A DNA stretch of 64,000 nucleotides, taken from Serratia surfactantfaciens. Lineage in GTDB: Bacteria; Pseudomonadota; Gammaproteobacteria; Enterobacterales; Enterobacteriaceae. Both the position numbers and the translations under genes were made by a program. A model generated the notes under the pieces. That model made no database searches, was not told the origin of the DNA, and worked only from the letters and a program-made list of their open reading frames with translations. The stretch spans positions 2,728,001-2,792,000 of the forward strand of contig NZ_CP016948.1 of NCBI RefSeq assembly GCF_001642805.2, read 5' to 3'. This document shows, piece after piece, positions 1-8,534 of this stretch; position 1 is the first letter of the stretch, and each line of letters begins with the position of its first letter.

Positions 1-696
1 CCGGCAAATCACCTGCGCAAGTTTGGCAGGATCGCCCTGTTGCTGACCATCGGCGGATGCCAGTAGCTCGCGTGCGCTGCCAAAAGCGGCATAATCGGCA
101 ATGCTTCTTTCCCCGAACCGGGCAGAACTGTCATTGAGGAACTCGGTGCGGAAAAAGCCGGGCTCAACGGCGGTGACGGTAATTCCAAGAGGCGCGACCT
201 CATCGGCCAACGCCAGGGTCATGCCTTCCACGGCAAACTTCGACGCGGAATAAAATGTGGCGTTCGCGACGGCTTTCACGCCGGCGATGGAAGAGGTGTT
301 GATAATGCGCCCGCCCCGCTGGCGCCGCATCACCGGCAGCACCGCGCGCAATACATTGGCCATGCCGAAAACGTTGGTTGAAAATTGCTGCTCTATCTGT
401 TCGGCTGTCGCTTCTTCAAAACGCCCCAACAGACAGAACCCGGCATTATTCACTAATACATCAATGCGGCCAAAACGGCTCACGGCCGCATCTGCAGCAG
501 CCAGCGCCTGATGTTCATCACGAACATCAAGCTCCAGCAGCTCAATCTTTTCCGCTGCAACATCGCTGAATGTCCGGCGCAATTTTTCCCTATCCCGCCC
601 CGTTGCGACCACACAGTCTCCCTGTTGCAACGCAGCCCTGACAATATGGGCGCCCATACCGCGCGCGGCGCCGGTGACAAACCAAATGCGATTCAT
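1..696 (-). CDS. SDR-family oxidoreductase (3' end outside window)
   Basis: Classical short-chain dehydrogenase/reductase, predicted cytoplasmic NAD(P)(H)-dependent oxidoreductase of unknown substrate. 232 codons are visible with no stop before the window edge, so the C-terminus is missing. The Rossmann motif TGAARGMG is at residues 8-15, NNAG at 83-86, and the catalytic Ser136-Tyr149-Lys153 set (YSASK) has normal spacing. The ATG at 696 follows AAGGTG. It is the most distal visible gene of a minus-strand run of five redox/hydrolase genes that starts near 4038, 65 nt after the stop of the next SDR. Substrate cannot be told from sequence. Confidence 0.88.
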   Translation of the reverse strand, partial: MNRIWFVTGAARGMGAHIVRAALQQGDCVVATGRDREKLRRTFSDVAAEKIELLELDVRDEHQALAAADAAVSRFGRIDVLVNNAGFCLLGRFEEATAEQIEQQFSTNVFGMANVLRAVLPVMRRQRGGRIINTSSIAGVKAVANATFYSASKFAVEGMTLALADEVAPLGITVTAVEPGFFRTEFLNDSSARFGERSIADYAAFGSARELLASADGQQQGDPAKLAQVICR

Positions 697-760
697 ATCT
701 ATTCACCTTAATCGGTTTAAAAACTCGTACTGCCTCATCGCAGTACGAGGTGTCGAGGCA

Positions 761-1495
761 CTAAAGCGTCAATTGCAAACTAGGGCGTATCACGATGTCA
801 TCGAGTAATACGCCGGGCGGTTGAGCAAATGAATAGACCAATGCACGAGCCACGTCATCCGGCATGAGAGCCTGAATGGCATCACGACGTTCGCGCATCA
901 TGTCTGCAGAAACATTGTGTCCCCATTCCGTATGCACCGCCCCCGGATGAATCAATGACACGCGTATGCCTGCTTCAGCCAGCTCCTGCCGCAAGCCGTC
1001 ACAGAACCCCCTGACGGCAAATTTGGTGGCGCAATACACGGCCCAGTTAGGCGCACTGCTTTTCCCCCCGACGCTGGATACCGTGGAGATCATTGCGCCG
1101 GGGCGATTTTTCATCAGAGGGATAGCTTCGTAGGAACAGTTCAACACGCCGTACATATTCGCGTTGATCTGCTCCTGCCAGCCCTCGGGTGAGCTCTCCT
1201 CGAACCGACCGAAAATCCCCATGCCCGCGTTGTTAAAAAGCAGATCCACACCGCCGAAGCGGCTCTTCACCCTATTAAAAAGTGACCGGACCTGAGCTAA
1301 ATCAGCAACGTCAGCGTCAAAGGCGACGGCGGCTCCGCCCAGTTCGGCAGCCAGACTTTCGATTCGCTCTTTGCGTCTTGCTACCAGCACGACCGAAACG
1401 CCTTCCGCAACCAATCGGCGGGCGGCAGCTTCACCAATACCGCTTGAAGCCCCGGTGATAACAGCGACTTTGCCGCTGAGACTGTTCATCTCCAT
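761..1495 (-). CDS. SDR-family oxidoreductase
   Basis: Complete 244-residue classical SDR of normal family length. TGASSGIG (residues 14-21) binds the cofactor; NNAG is at 88-91; Ser141, Tyr154 and Lys158 (YCATK) form the catalytic set. It resembles YdfG-type 3-hydroxy acid/serine dehydrogenases and many reductases found in stress-induced operons. An in-frame ATG two codons downstream (1489, preceded by GGAG) is an alternative start. It lies 36 nt downstream of the NmrA-like gene, in the same orientation. Substrate unknown. Confidence 0.9.
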   Translation of the reverse strand: MEMNSLSGKVAVITGASSGIGEAAARRLVAEGVSVVLVARRKERIESLAAELGGAAVAFDADVADLAQVRSLFNRVKSRFGGVDLLFNNAGMGIFGRFEESSPEGWQEQINANMYGVLNCSYEAIPLMKNRPGAMISTVSSVGGKSSAPNWAVYCATKFAVRGFCDGLRQELAEAGIRVSLIHPGAVHTEWGHNVSADMMRERRDAIQALMPDDVARALVYSFAQPPGVLLDDIVIRPSLQLTL

Positions 1496-1531
1496 CGTCC
1501 TGCCTCTATAGATAAATTTTATGGCGGGTGT

Positions 1532-2167
1532 TTACATAAAATACGGCTTGTCACCGTCAGTGCCCGGCTGGTTGACGCCGATGTTCTCACCCAGATGTTT
1601 TTTCGGTTGCTCGATGATGTCGGCAATTAAAGCGGCGACGCTCTTGCGCGATACGATCGTTCCTTTGAACGGCGCATCGCGGGCGGTAAGCTCATAGTCA
1701 ACCAGATCTTCGTCCGTTAACCAGGCCGGGCGCAGAATGGTGTAGTCCAGCCCGGAGGCTTCAATCGCGTCAGCCGCCCGACGAAATGGCTTGAGGGGCT
1801 CACCGATGATCGCGTTGTTCCATTCACCGAATTTTCCCGGGACCTCATCATAAATCCCCAGCGAAAGAACGAAGATCAGGCGCTTGACGTCGCTGGCCTG
1901 CATGGCGGCAATCACCGCCTCAGCCTGCACATCCAGATCCTCCCCCGTCAGGTTGGCATACACCAGATCCTGGCTCTGCATCGCTTGTTTCAATGCGGAC
2001 GGGTTCAACACATCGCCGATAAGGATCCGGCCGTTGGCCGGGCGCGACCGGATTTTTTCCGGCCGGCGAGCGAACAACGTTTGCACAAGCGACTGTTCAT
2101 CCGCCAATCGGTCGATAACATGACGGGCGATTTGGCCGCCGGCGCCAAGGATCAATACATTTTTCAT
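1532..2167 (-). CDS. NAD(P)-binding atypical SDR (NmrA/SDR_a5-like)
   Basis: Atypical SDR of about 211 residues with an N-terminal Rossmann motif (GAGGQIA) after strand VLIL. It lacks the classical YxxxK pair, as expected for the NAD(P)H-binding/NmrA-like group that works as quinone or flavin reductases or redox sensors. I chose the ATG at 2167 because GGAG sits 6-7 nt upstream; an ATG at 2179 is also in frame and would add four residues. It lies 15 nt after the stop of the upstream alpha/beta hydrolase, so the two are very probably co-transcribed. Confidence 0.85.
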   Translation of the reverse strand: MKNVLILGAGGQIARHVIDRLADEQSLVQTLFARRPEKIRSRPANGRILIGDVLNPSALKQAMQSQDLVYANLTGEDLDVQAEAVIAAMQASDVKRLIFVLSLGIYDEVPGKFGEWNNAIIGEPLKPFRRAADAIEASGLDYTILRPAWLTDEDLVDYELTARDAPFKGTIVSRKSVAALIADIIEQPKKHLGENIGVNQPGTDGDKPYFM

Positions 2168-2182
2168 GGTGTTCTCCATCGG

Positions 2183-3118
2183 TTATTCACCCAGGTGCGC
2201 GGCTAAAAACGGCAGCACCTTGTCCATCGCTGCACGAACGGCTTCCGGCTTGTCATACAGCTCGTAATGTGAAAAGTCCGCTAACGAGACCAGCTCGCGA
2301 TGCGCCGAAGCCGTTGCGCGCCCATAGACTTCCATGCCATCACGATAGGCGCCAAAGGCACCGACTTTCTCGCCCACCACCACCATCACCGGCTGAGTCA
2401 GCAGCACCTCGGCAAAGGCGAAGGCATCCCAGGCCAGCGTTTTTTGCGCATGCGAGAACAACATGCGTGTCGCGCCACCCGGCTGTTGGCCGCGCGCGGT
2501 CTTGTAATAGTCTGTCGCTTCGAAAACGTCGCGTTCGGTGAGCCCATGGGCCGTTGCCTCTTGAGGACTGGCGGGCAGCAGTTCATTGACCTGAAGCTCT
2601 CCGCCCCGCGCTTCCCGGGTGCGCTGCGCAGCCATCGCGTTCAGCGCGCCCAGCGGATCGTAGCCGCTGAAGCCTTCGCGGAAGAGTCGCCCAATATTAA
2701 CGCCGGTGATGCTCACCACGGCTTTGATGCGTTTCTCTGTCAGCGTGGCATTGACGGCATAACCGCCGCCGCCGCAAATGCCCAGCACGCCGATACGCTC
2801 CGCATCGACATACGGCAAGGTGACGGCATAGTCGATGACGCGGCTGATGTCTTCCACCCGCTGGGTCGGATCTTCTATCCAGCGCGGCGCCCCGCCCGAC
2901 TCCCCCTGAAAACTGGCGTCATAGGCGATAACGACGTACCCCTGTTCCGCCAACGCCTTACCGTAAACATTGCCGGAGGTTTGTTCCTTGCAGCTGCCGA
3001 AAGGATGGACGCTGACCACCGTCGGGTAGCGCTTGGATTCATCGAACCTTGGCGGCAGCTGAATGTTGGCGGCGATGTGCCAGGCCATATCGGCGTTTTG
3101 GATGCGAACATTTTTCAT
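2183..3118 (-). CDS. alpha/beta hydrolase, dienelactone-hydrolase-like, Cys nucleophile
   Basis: 311-residue alpha/beta hydrolase. The nucleophile elbow reads GICGGG, so the nucleophile is Cys115 rather than serine, as in dienelactone hydrolases and E. coli YcjY-like proteins. An upstream HPFGSCKEQ loop is the probable oxyanion region and a late FSHYELYD segment supplies the candidate catalytic His. It is a clear paralog of the next upstream gene (shared AYDAS.QGES and VNIG segments). Its ATG shares one base with the TAA of that gene (TAATG), indicating translational coupling. Reaction unknown; no signal peptide, so cytoplasmic. Confidence 0.88.
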   Translation of the reverse strand: MKNVRIQNADMAWHIAANIQLPPRFDESKRYPTVVSVHPFGSCKEQTSGNVYGKALAEQGYVVIAYDASFQGESGGAPRWIEDPTQRVEDISRVIDYAVTLPYVDAERIGVLGICGGGGYAVNATLTEKRIKAVVSITGVNIGRLFREGFSGYDPLGALNAMAAQRTREARGGELQVNELLPASPQEATAHGLTERDVFEATDYYKTARGQQPGGATRMLFSHAQKTLAWDAFAFAEVLLTQPVMVVVGEKVGAFGAYRDGMEVYGRATASAHRELVSLADFSHYELYDKPEAVRAAMDKVLPFLAAHLGE

Positions 3119-4038
3119 TACAGTGTCTCTTCAAAGAACGGCGCCAGGACGGAAACGGCTTCGGCGACATAGGCTTTGCCGTCATACAATTCCATATGAT
3201 TCGCACCTTCGACGATGTGGTAACGCTTGTCGCTGCTCGCGGCGCGATCGTATAAATCGTCACTCATCCATTTACTGCCCGCCACGCTGCCCGCCACGAT
3301 CTGCATCGGCTGGGTCAGATACACTTCAGCCATATGGTAGGCGTCGTAGGTAATGATCTGGTTGAGGCTGCGCAGCGTCGCATAGCCGGGCGCCGTCGGA
3401 TATTGCGCGCGCGGGGTATGGTAATACTCCCAGGCCTGGCGCAGCTCTTCGTTCGGCGCATCGGATTCTTTCATCGGTGCCAGCGGCATGGTGGCATGTT
3501 CACCGCTGCTGATATCGCCGGTACGGGCGTTGGAACCCGCCTCAACATACGGCAGCGCATCAATGGACTTCACATTGTTTTCCCACCCGTTGCGGAACAT
3601 CGAGCCGATATTGACGGCGCTGACGGTGCCGATCGCCTTGATGCGGCGATCCTGGATCGCAGCGTTGGCGGTATAGCCCGCGCCGGCGCAAATTCCCATC
3701 GCGCCTATGCGCTCGTTGTCGACATAAGGCAGCGTGGTCAGGTAATCAATCACCGCGCTGACGTCTTCGGTGCGGATATAAGGGTTTTCCAACTGACGGG
3801 GTTCGCCGTCGCTTTCCCCCTGATAAGAGGCATCGTAAGCCACGGTCACAAATCCCTGCTCCGCCAGTTTTGCGGCATAGGTGCCGGCGGTTTGCTCTTT
3901 CACGCCGCCCCCCGGGTGAGAAACGACGATGGCCGCATACTGACGGCCCGCGTCGAACGCCGGTGGCAAGTAGAGCACTGCGGAAAGATCGATGGTTGGG
4001 TTATTGCTATTAGTGAAGCTGATTTTCTGGTTCATCAT
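3118..4038 (-). CDS. alpha/beta hydrolase, dienelactone-hydrolase-like, Cys nucleophile
   Basis: Paralog of the downstream gene and first gene of the five-gene minus-strand operon. About 306 residues from the ATG at 4038, which has AGGA 5 nt upstream; an ATG at 4050 would add four residues. The nucleophile elbow is GICAGAG (Cys), preceded by a SHPGGGVKEQ loop and followed near the end by GANHMELYD with the candidate catalytic His. It is divergent from a LysR gene 139 nt away, the usual arrangement for a regulator and its target operon. Two paralogs side by side suggest tandem duplication. Confidence 0.88.
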   Translation of the reverse strand: MMNQKISFTNSNNPTIDLSAVLYLPPAFDAGRQYAAIVVSHPGGGVKEQTAGTYAAKLAEQGFVTVAYDASYQGESDGEPRQLENPYIRTEDVSAVIDYLTTLPYVDNERIGAMGICAGAGYTANAAIQDRRIKAIGTVSAVNIGSMFRNGWENNVKSIDALPYVEAGSNARTGDISSGEHATMPLAPMKESDAPNEELRQAWEYYHTPRAQYPTAPGYATLRSLNQIITYDAYHMAEVYLTQPMQIVAGSVAGSKWMSDDLYDRAASSDKRYHIVEGANHMELYDGKAYVAEAVSVLAPFFEETL

Positions 4039-4176
4039 CCGGTTCCTCATCAGGGTGGTCGGTTAACTACATCGTTTCTGATTCTCACTATAGACATTGA
4101 ACATTAAGATGATTAGACCCAAAATAATGATTGGACCTATCACTTAAATGATTAATCAGCCGAGCGGAAAACAGAG
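4039..4176. promoter_or_regulatory. divergent promoter region, hydrolase/SDR operon and LysR gene
   Basis: AT-rich 138-nt gap between divergently transcribed genes, with ATTCTCACTATAG and AATGATTGGACCTATCAC stretches that could hold promoters and a LysR T-N11-A box. No single site can be assigned firmly. Confidence 0.45.
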
Positions 4177-5085
4177 ATGAAACGTGATGAGATAGCCGAT
4201 TTGGTGGCATTTGTGGTGGTCGCCGAGGAGCGCAGCTTCACCCGGGCCGCAGCCCGCCTGGGCATGGCGCAGTCGGCGTTAAGCCAGATCGTCCGCCGCA
4301 TCGAAGAACGGCTGGGGTTTCGTCTGCTGACGCGCACCACGCGCAGCGTAGTGCCCACCGAGGCCGGGGAGCAGCTTTTGTCGACCCTTGGCCCCATGCT
4401 GCAAGACCTGGATTCCGTCATGACGTCACTGGGCGAGCTGCGCAACCGCCCTTCCGGCACCATACGCATCACCACGGTGGAGCATGCGGCAAAAACCCTG
4501 TTGCTGCCCGCCATGCGCACGCTGCTGAAATCTCACCCAGAAATAAACGTGCAGCTCCTGATCGATTATGGTCTTAGCGATGTGGTCGCCGAGCGTTTCG
4601 ATGCCGGCGTCCGTCTGGGGGGAGAGATGGATAAGGATATGATTGCCGTACGGATTGGGCCTGATATTCCGATGGCGATCGTTGGCGCGCCGGATTATCT
4701 TGCCCGGCGAGGCACCCCGACTTCGGTGGCGCAGCTGGTCGATCATCAGGCGATTAACCTCTATCTTCCCACCTCTGGCACCGCCAACCGCTGGCGGCTC
4801 ATGCGCGGCGGACGTGAAGTTCGGGTTCGCATGGAAGGCCAACTGTTGTTAAACACCATCGACCTGATCCTGGACGCCGCTCTCGACGGGCACGGCCTGG
4901 CCTACCTACCTTGCGATCAGGTGCAGAGCGCCCTTGACGAGAAAAAACTCGTTCGCGTGCTGGACAAGTTCACCCCGGACCTGCCGGGGTATCATCTTTA
5001 CTACCCGCACCGCAAGCACCCAGGATCGGCCTTTTCTTTGCTTATCGATGTGCTTAGGTTTAACGACGCGCAGAAGCCCAAATAG
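4177..5085 (+). CDS. LysR-family transcriptional regulator
   Basis: 302-residue LysR-type regulator of normal length. The N-terminal winged helix-turn-helix (RSFTRAAARLGMAQSALSQ, about residues 20-38) is followed by the linker helix and a type-2 periplasmic-binding fold effector domain. The C-terminal YHLYYPHRKHP segment is typical of the CrgA/AaeR-like subgroup that often controls SDR and quinone-reductase genes. Divergent from the hydrolase/SDR operon, which is its likely target (inference). Confidence 0.92.
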   Translation: MKRDEIADLVAFVVVAEERSFTRAAARLGMAQSALSQIVRRIEERLGFRLLTRTTRSVVPTEAGEQLLSTLGPMLQDLDSVMTSLGELRNRPSGTIRITTVEHAAKTLLLPAMRTLLKSHPEINVQLLIDYGLSDVVAERFDAGVRLGGEMDKDMIAVRIGPDIPMAIVGAPDYLARRGTPTSVAQLVDHQAINLYLPTSGTANRWRLMRGGREVRVRMEGQLLLNTIDLILDAALDGHGLAYLPCDQVQSALDEKKLVRVLDKFTPDLPGYHLYYPHRKHPGSAFSLLIDVLRFNDAQKPK

Positions 5086-5112
5086 CGTACTGCCGCCAGC
5101 TGACAACGGCGC

Positions 5113-5415
5113 TTACAGCACAAATTCGTAGTGCGAACCGTCCGGCAGTTCGACATCCAGGCGCAGTTTGCCGCCTGCCGCCTCAACATAGCGTTTGAGC
5201 GAGGAAAGCTTCAGATCGCGGCCCGGCTTTTCCATCACGGCGACGGTCGGTTGCCTGATGCCCAGCGCCTGCGCCATTTCAACCTGGGTTTTCTGCACCT
5301 TCTCGCGCAGCTCGGCAAGATGGATGTTCAGCATAATCTCCGTCGCCATTGCCTGCGCTTCGGCCACGACCTCGGGCTTTTCATCCGCAATAAGCTGTTC
5401 CAACGTTCTGCCCAT
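5113..5415 (-). CDS. XRE-family antitoxin (HigA-like)
   Basis: 100-residue DNA-binding antitoxin. The central helix-turn-helix is at about residues 43-75 (QVEMAQALGIRQPTVAVME), followed by a short C-terminal tail. It starts 4 nt after the stop of the RelE-like toxin, so the pair is one transcript in toxin-first order, as in higBA-type modules. Expected role: neutralise the toxin and repress the shared promoter. Confidence 0.88.
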   Translation of the reverse strand: MGRTLEQLIADEKPEVVAEAQAMATEIMLNIHLAELREKVQKTQVEMAQALGIRQPTVAVMEKPGRDLKLSSLKRYVEAAGGKLRLDVELPDGSHYEFVL

Positions 5416-5419
5416 CGCG

Positions 5420-5773
5420 TCACTCCTTCTCTTTTAGTGTATTCAGCCAATTCGTGAATTCCCGATCGGCAATCTGCAGCATTCGATCGTAAAAACGTTT
5501 TTCATTGCCCGCTTTATTGCCCGCGCAAAGCACCATGCCGACACGGTACGGATCGAAGGCGAAGAATGCCCGCAACGGTTCGCCACGGCTCTGAATACGC
5601 AGCTCTTTCATGTTGCAGTAACACGAGCCTTTAACCGTATCGGCATAGGGCCTGGACAAGCCGGGCCCTTTTTCCCGCAGAACCATCAATGCGGCAAGCA
5701 CTGCGGCTCGCTCGGCATCGTTGAGAGAGCTAAACCAGTTATCAAACACATCCGTTGTTTTAATTTCCCACAC
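5420..5773 (-). CDS. RelE/HigB-type (Gp49-like) toxin
   Basis: 117 residues from a GTG at 5773, which has AGGGAGG about 5 nt upstream; a TTG at 5788 is in frame but less well placed. The sequence follows the phage-derived Gp49/HigB pattern: an N-terminal FDNWFSSLNDAERAAVLAAL helix pair, then a core strand with KELRIQ, PLRAFFAFDP and an AGNKAG segment. Family members are ribosome-dependent mRNA endonucleases. No DNA-binding domain is present; the partner antitoxin follows directly. Confidence 0.86.
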   Translation of the reverse strand: MWEIKTTDVFDNWFSSLNDAERAAVLAALMVLREKGPGLSRPYADTVKGSCYCNMKELRIQSRGEPLRAFFAFDPYRVGMVLCAGNKAGNEKRFYDRMLQIADREFTNWLNTLKEKE

Positions 5774-6084
5774 GGGGCCTCCCTGCAATATAGGTCAATT
5801 GCTATATAGATGTAAAGCTATAGCAGAGAGGTGCGGGGATGATATGAAGCAACATAAACCTTTGCTGTAATGTGGAACGTACGTTCGGGCATTGATGCAA
5901 ATGCCGTGTAGGTATTCACCTTTTTACGCGCTGTGCCGAACAATCGGCACGGGGCAGTTCCCCGCCCCGCCATTAACCCTGTCACAAAAGCGCATAACGT
6001 TCTCGGCGCCCGGTACCACGGTGGCGCACGGCATGCGGCTGCACGCCGCGTGACACCGGTTTAACGCCTGGGTGAGCCTCGCCC
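5774..6084. other. intergenic stretch upstream of the TA pair
   Basis: 311 nt. The first part is AT-rich (GCTATATAGATGTAAAGCTATAG), with a GCTATA repeat in both orientations near 5802-5822 that could be the antitoxin operator. The remainder is GC-rich and shows no supportable gene. Confidence 0.4.
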
Positions 6085-6450
6085 TTATCGCCCCAGCAGC
6101 ACCGTTGCCCAAACAACGATGGTCATCAGCACCGCCACCAATTGCGCCGCGCCGCCCAGATCTTTGGCGCGTTTGGATAACGGATGCAGCGCCAGTGAAA
6201 TACGGTCGACCACGGTCTCAATCGCCGTATTAAGCAGCTCGACCACCAACAGCAGGAAACTGCAGGCGATTAATAACAGCCGTTCCATTTTTGTAATATC
6301 TAAAGTAAATGTAACAACCAGTAAAATGGCGTTAATAACCAATAATTGACGGAATGCATCCTCGGTCAACATGGCATCAATAAAGCCGGCCCATGAATTC
6401 CTTATGCTGTAGGTTAATCGGTTTATTCCTTTTTTCTTTTTCACAGGCAT
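6085..6450 (-). CDS. DgkA-family lipid kinase (diacylglycerol kinase-like)
   Basis: 121-residue integral membrane protein with three hydrophobic segments, the size and pattern of prokaryotic DgkA, which phosphorylates diacylglycerol or related lipid alcohols with MgATP at the inner membrane. The catalytic signature VELLNTAIETVVDR (residues 70-83; Glu71, Asn74, Glu78) aligns with the family's active site. The N-terminus is lysine-rich (KKKK) and differs from the housekeeping enterobacterial DgkA, so this looks like a second, divergent copy. Location next to the ceramide-type lipid genes makes a lipid alcohol of that pathway a possible substrate (inference). Confidence 0.85.
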   Translation of the reverse strand: MPVKKKKGINRLTYSIRNSWAGFIDAMLTEDAFRQLLVINAILLVVTFTLDITKMERLLLIACSFLLLVVELLNTAIETVVDRISLALHPLSKRAKDLGGAAQLVAVLMTIVVWATVLLGR

Positions 6451-6668
6451 CTATTCTGCTCTCATCCACATCACGGCGACCAGGCGAAAATAAGTCACAC
6501 GCCGTGAATTTGTCCGTGGTTTATTAGTTAAAGACTTTAATCTATCCCCTCTGGGGATCATCCACTCACTCAGGTTTTACTGTCCACGACTGGAACCGCA
6601 CCGCACGAAAAGCACCCTGACGCGGCAATTATCCTGGGGACGTTAAAAGACGATTCGCGATCAATCGG

Positions 6669-7793
6669 TTAAAGTGTTTTTTCGTACAATCGGTAGCGCT
6701 TATAAGGCACCGCGCCGATGCGTTCTAAAATCGTCCGCATGCCGGTATTGGTTTCCAGGATCCACGACATTTCCAGCGCGTCGATATTGCGCTTGGCGAA
6801 GGGCTCGCGCAGCGCCTCAATCAGCAGCAGCGCAATAATCGGCCCGATGCGGCTGAATTGATATTCCTGACGCACGCCCATCAATGGCACCCGTGCCGTG
6901 CGCACGCCGCTGACTTTCAGGCGCCACAGCAGTTTGGCCCAGCCGAAAGGCAATAACCGCCCCTGCAGATCGGCAATGGCCTCGTTAATGTTCGGCAGCC
7001 CGACGATAAAGGCGCAGGGCGCGCCGTCCACCTCGGCGATATGGATCATATCGTCGGGCACCAGGAACTTCAGCTGATCCCCCATGGTGGCGAACTCGTG
7101 TTCGGTGAACGGGACAAATCCCCAGTTATGCTGCCATCCGGAATTGAACACCTCCCGCAACACCTGCATCTCTTCCCGAAAGCGCTTACGGTTGAGGCGA
7201 CGAACGGTCACCTTTTTGCGCACCTGGTCCATCATCCGGCTGAGCGACGGCGAGAAATGCAGGTCGGTTCTTTTCATCCAATAGGCAAGCAGATCAATCC
7301 CTTCGCTGTAACCCTGCTGCGCTATCTGGGTCGCATAGTAGGGTTTGGCATGCGTCATCATGGCCGACGGCGGGGTGTCAAATCCCTCGACCAACAGGCC
7401 GCTCTCCTGATTGATGTTGAGGCTGAACGGCCCGGTGATCTTGCGCGCGCCCTTCGATCTCAGCCACTCTTCCGCCGCCGAAAATAGCGCGCTGAAAACG
7501 GCGGGATCGTCAACGGCGTCAATCATGCCGAAGTGACCGGTATCTTCCCCATGCAGCTCGCGATGCAGGGAGTCAATTTGTGCGGTAATGCGCCCGACGA
7601 CCTTCCCCTGTTTTTTGGCCACCCACGCCTGCCATTCGATATGGTCGGTGCCGGGATTTTTCTTTGACAGGTGTTCTTCACGCTCTAAATACAGCGGCTC
7701 AATCCAGTTCGGATCATCGCGAAACAGTAACGAGGGGAAAGCAATAAACTCTTTAAGTTCGGGTTTATCCAGAACTTTCTCAATACGGATCAT
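6669..7793 (-). CDS. GNAT-fold N-acyltransferase, YghO-like, candidate bacterial ceramide synthase
   Basis: 374-residue cytoplasmic protein of the large GNAT-like family that includes E. coli YghO. The N-terminal motif FRDDPNWIEPLYLE and a central KITGPFSLNINQE segment are shared by this family as I know it. In Caulobacter a protein described as a GNAT-related N-acyltransferase (bCerS) acylates the sphingoid base to make ceramide. This gene is divergent from acyl-AMP ligase, reductase, ACP and Spt-like genes, so N-acylation of their long-chain amine product is the natural role (inference). Start: ATG at 7793. Alternative: an N-acyltransferase for another amine. Confidence 0.72.
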   Translation of the reverse strand: MIRIEKVLDKPELKEFIAFPSLLFRDDPNWIEPLYLEREEHLSKKNPGTDHIEWQAWVAKKQGKVVGRITAQIDSLHRELHGEDTGHFGMIDAVDDPAVFSALFSAAEEWLRSKGARKITGPFSLNINQESGLLVEGFDTPPSAMMTHAKPYYATQIAQQGYSEGIDLLAYWMKRTDLHFSPSLSRMMDQVRKKVTVRRLNRKRFREEMQVLREVFNSGWQHNWGFVPFTEHEFATMGDQLKFLVPDDMIHIAEVDGAPCAFIVGLPNINEAIADLQGRLLPFGWAKLLWRLKVSGVRTARVPLMGVRQEYQFSRIGPIIALLLIEALREPFAKRNIDALEMSWILETNTGMRTILERIGAVPYKRYRLYEKTL

Positions 7794-8534
7794 AAATAGC
7801 CTTAGGTTTTAATAAAATAATCAAATATGAGCGCGACAACGCCTTTAGCATTTTTTATGCTGTTCTCTTTTATTGAATTGTGTCTTGCCTCCGGCTAAAC
7901 GATAAGAAAAACCGAATATTACCCCCGGTGAATCAGCGCATTAATTGCCCGTTACTCACCCGTAAACACTGTTGATGGTGCAAAAAAAGGAAAGCCCAAA
8001 GCGGCGCAGGCATGCTACGCTATTGGTGCTCTTTTATTATTTAGTGCTGTCTCGGCAAAAGAATCCTGCCCGTTTTTAGTGTGCCGACTTTAATCATGAG
8101 GGGCACCGTCATTTTTACCACTTAATGCTGTTTTTAAGATTCAGGTTAAATCAGGCATTCACTTTTTGATTTCTTGCGGCATACTGTTTAGGAAGTGTTT
8201 AAGTTCTAAGATAGCCATGCATGAGGTCATAACCTATGAGGCGACAGTTATTCCCTGCCCGACAGACACAAACTAAAGAACGGCAAAGCCAGGATATCAC
8301 AATATCTCCCCGTATATCCCCAACGCGCCGCTCAAGGCTGATGACGCAAGTTGCTCACGGGTTACCGGGTTAATAACTGACGCGCTACTCAAGCTCGGCA
8401 ATATACGCTGTTCGCGGAATGAAGATGGTTGAATAACAAACTTATTCAAATCCTATTCATAGTAAAATATCAATTACCTCGCCAAGAGTGATGTATTTCT
8501 TTTGGTGATTTTTAATCTATGGCTAAGTTTGTCT
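7794..8534. promoter_or_regulatory. long divergent intergenic region of the lipid locus
   Basis: About 740 nt between the divergent acyltransferase and acyl-AMP ligase genes, AT-rich at both ends. It presumably carries both promoters and a long 5' leader for the plus-strand operon. I see no supportable ORF, no JUMPstart element and no strong hairpin with a U-tract. The AT-richness suggests H-NS silencing is possible. Confidence 0.45.
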
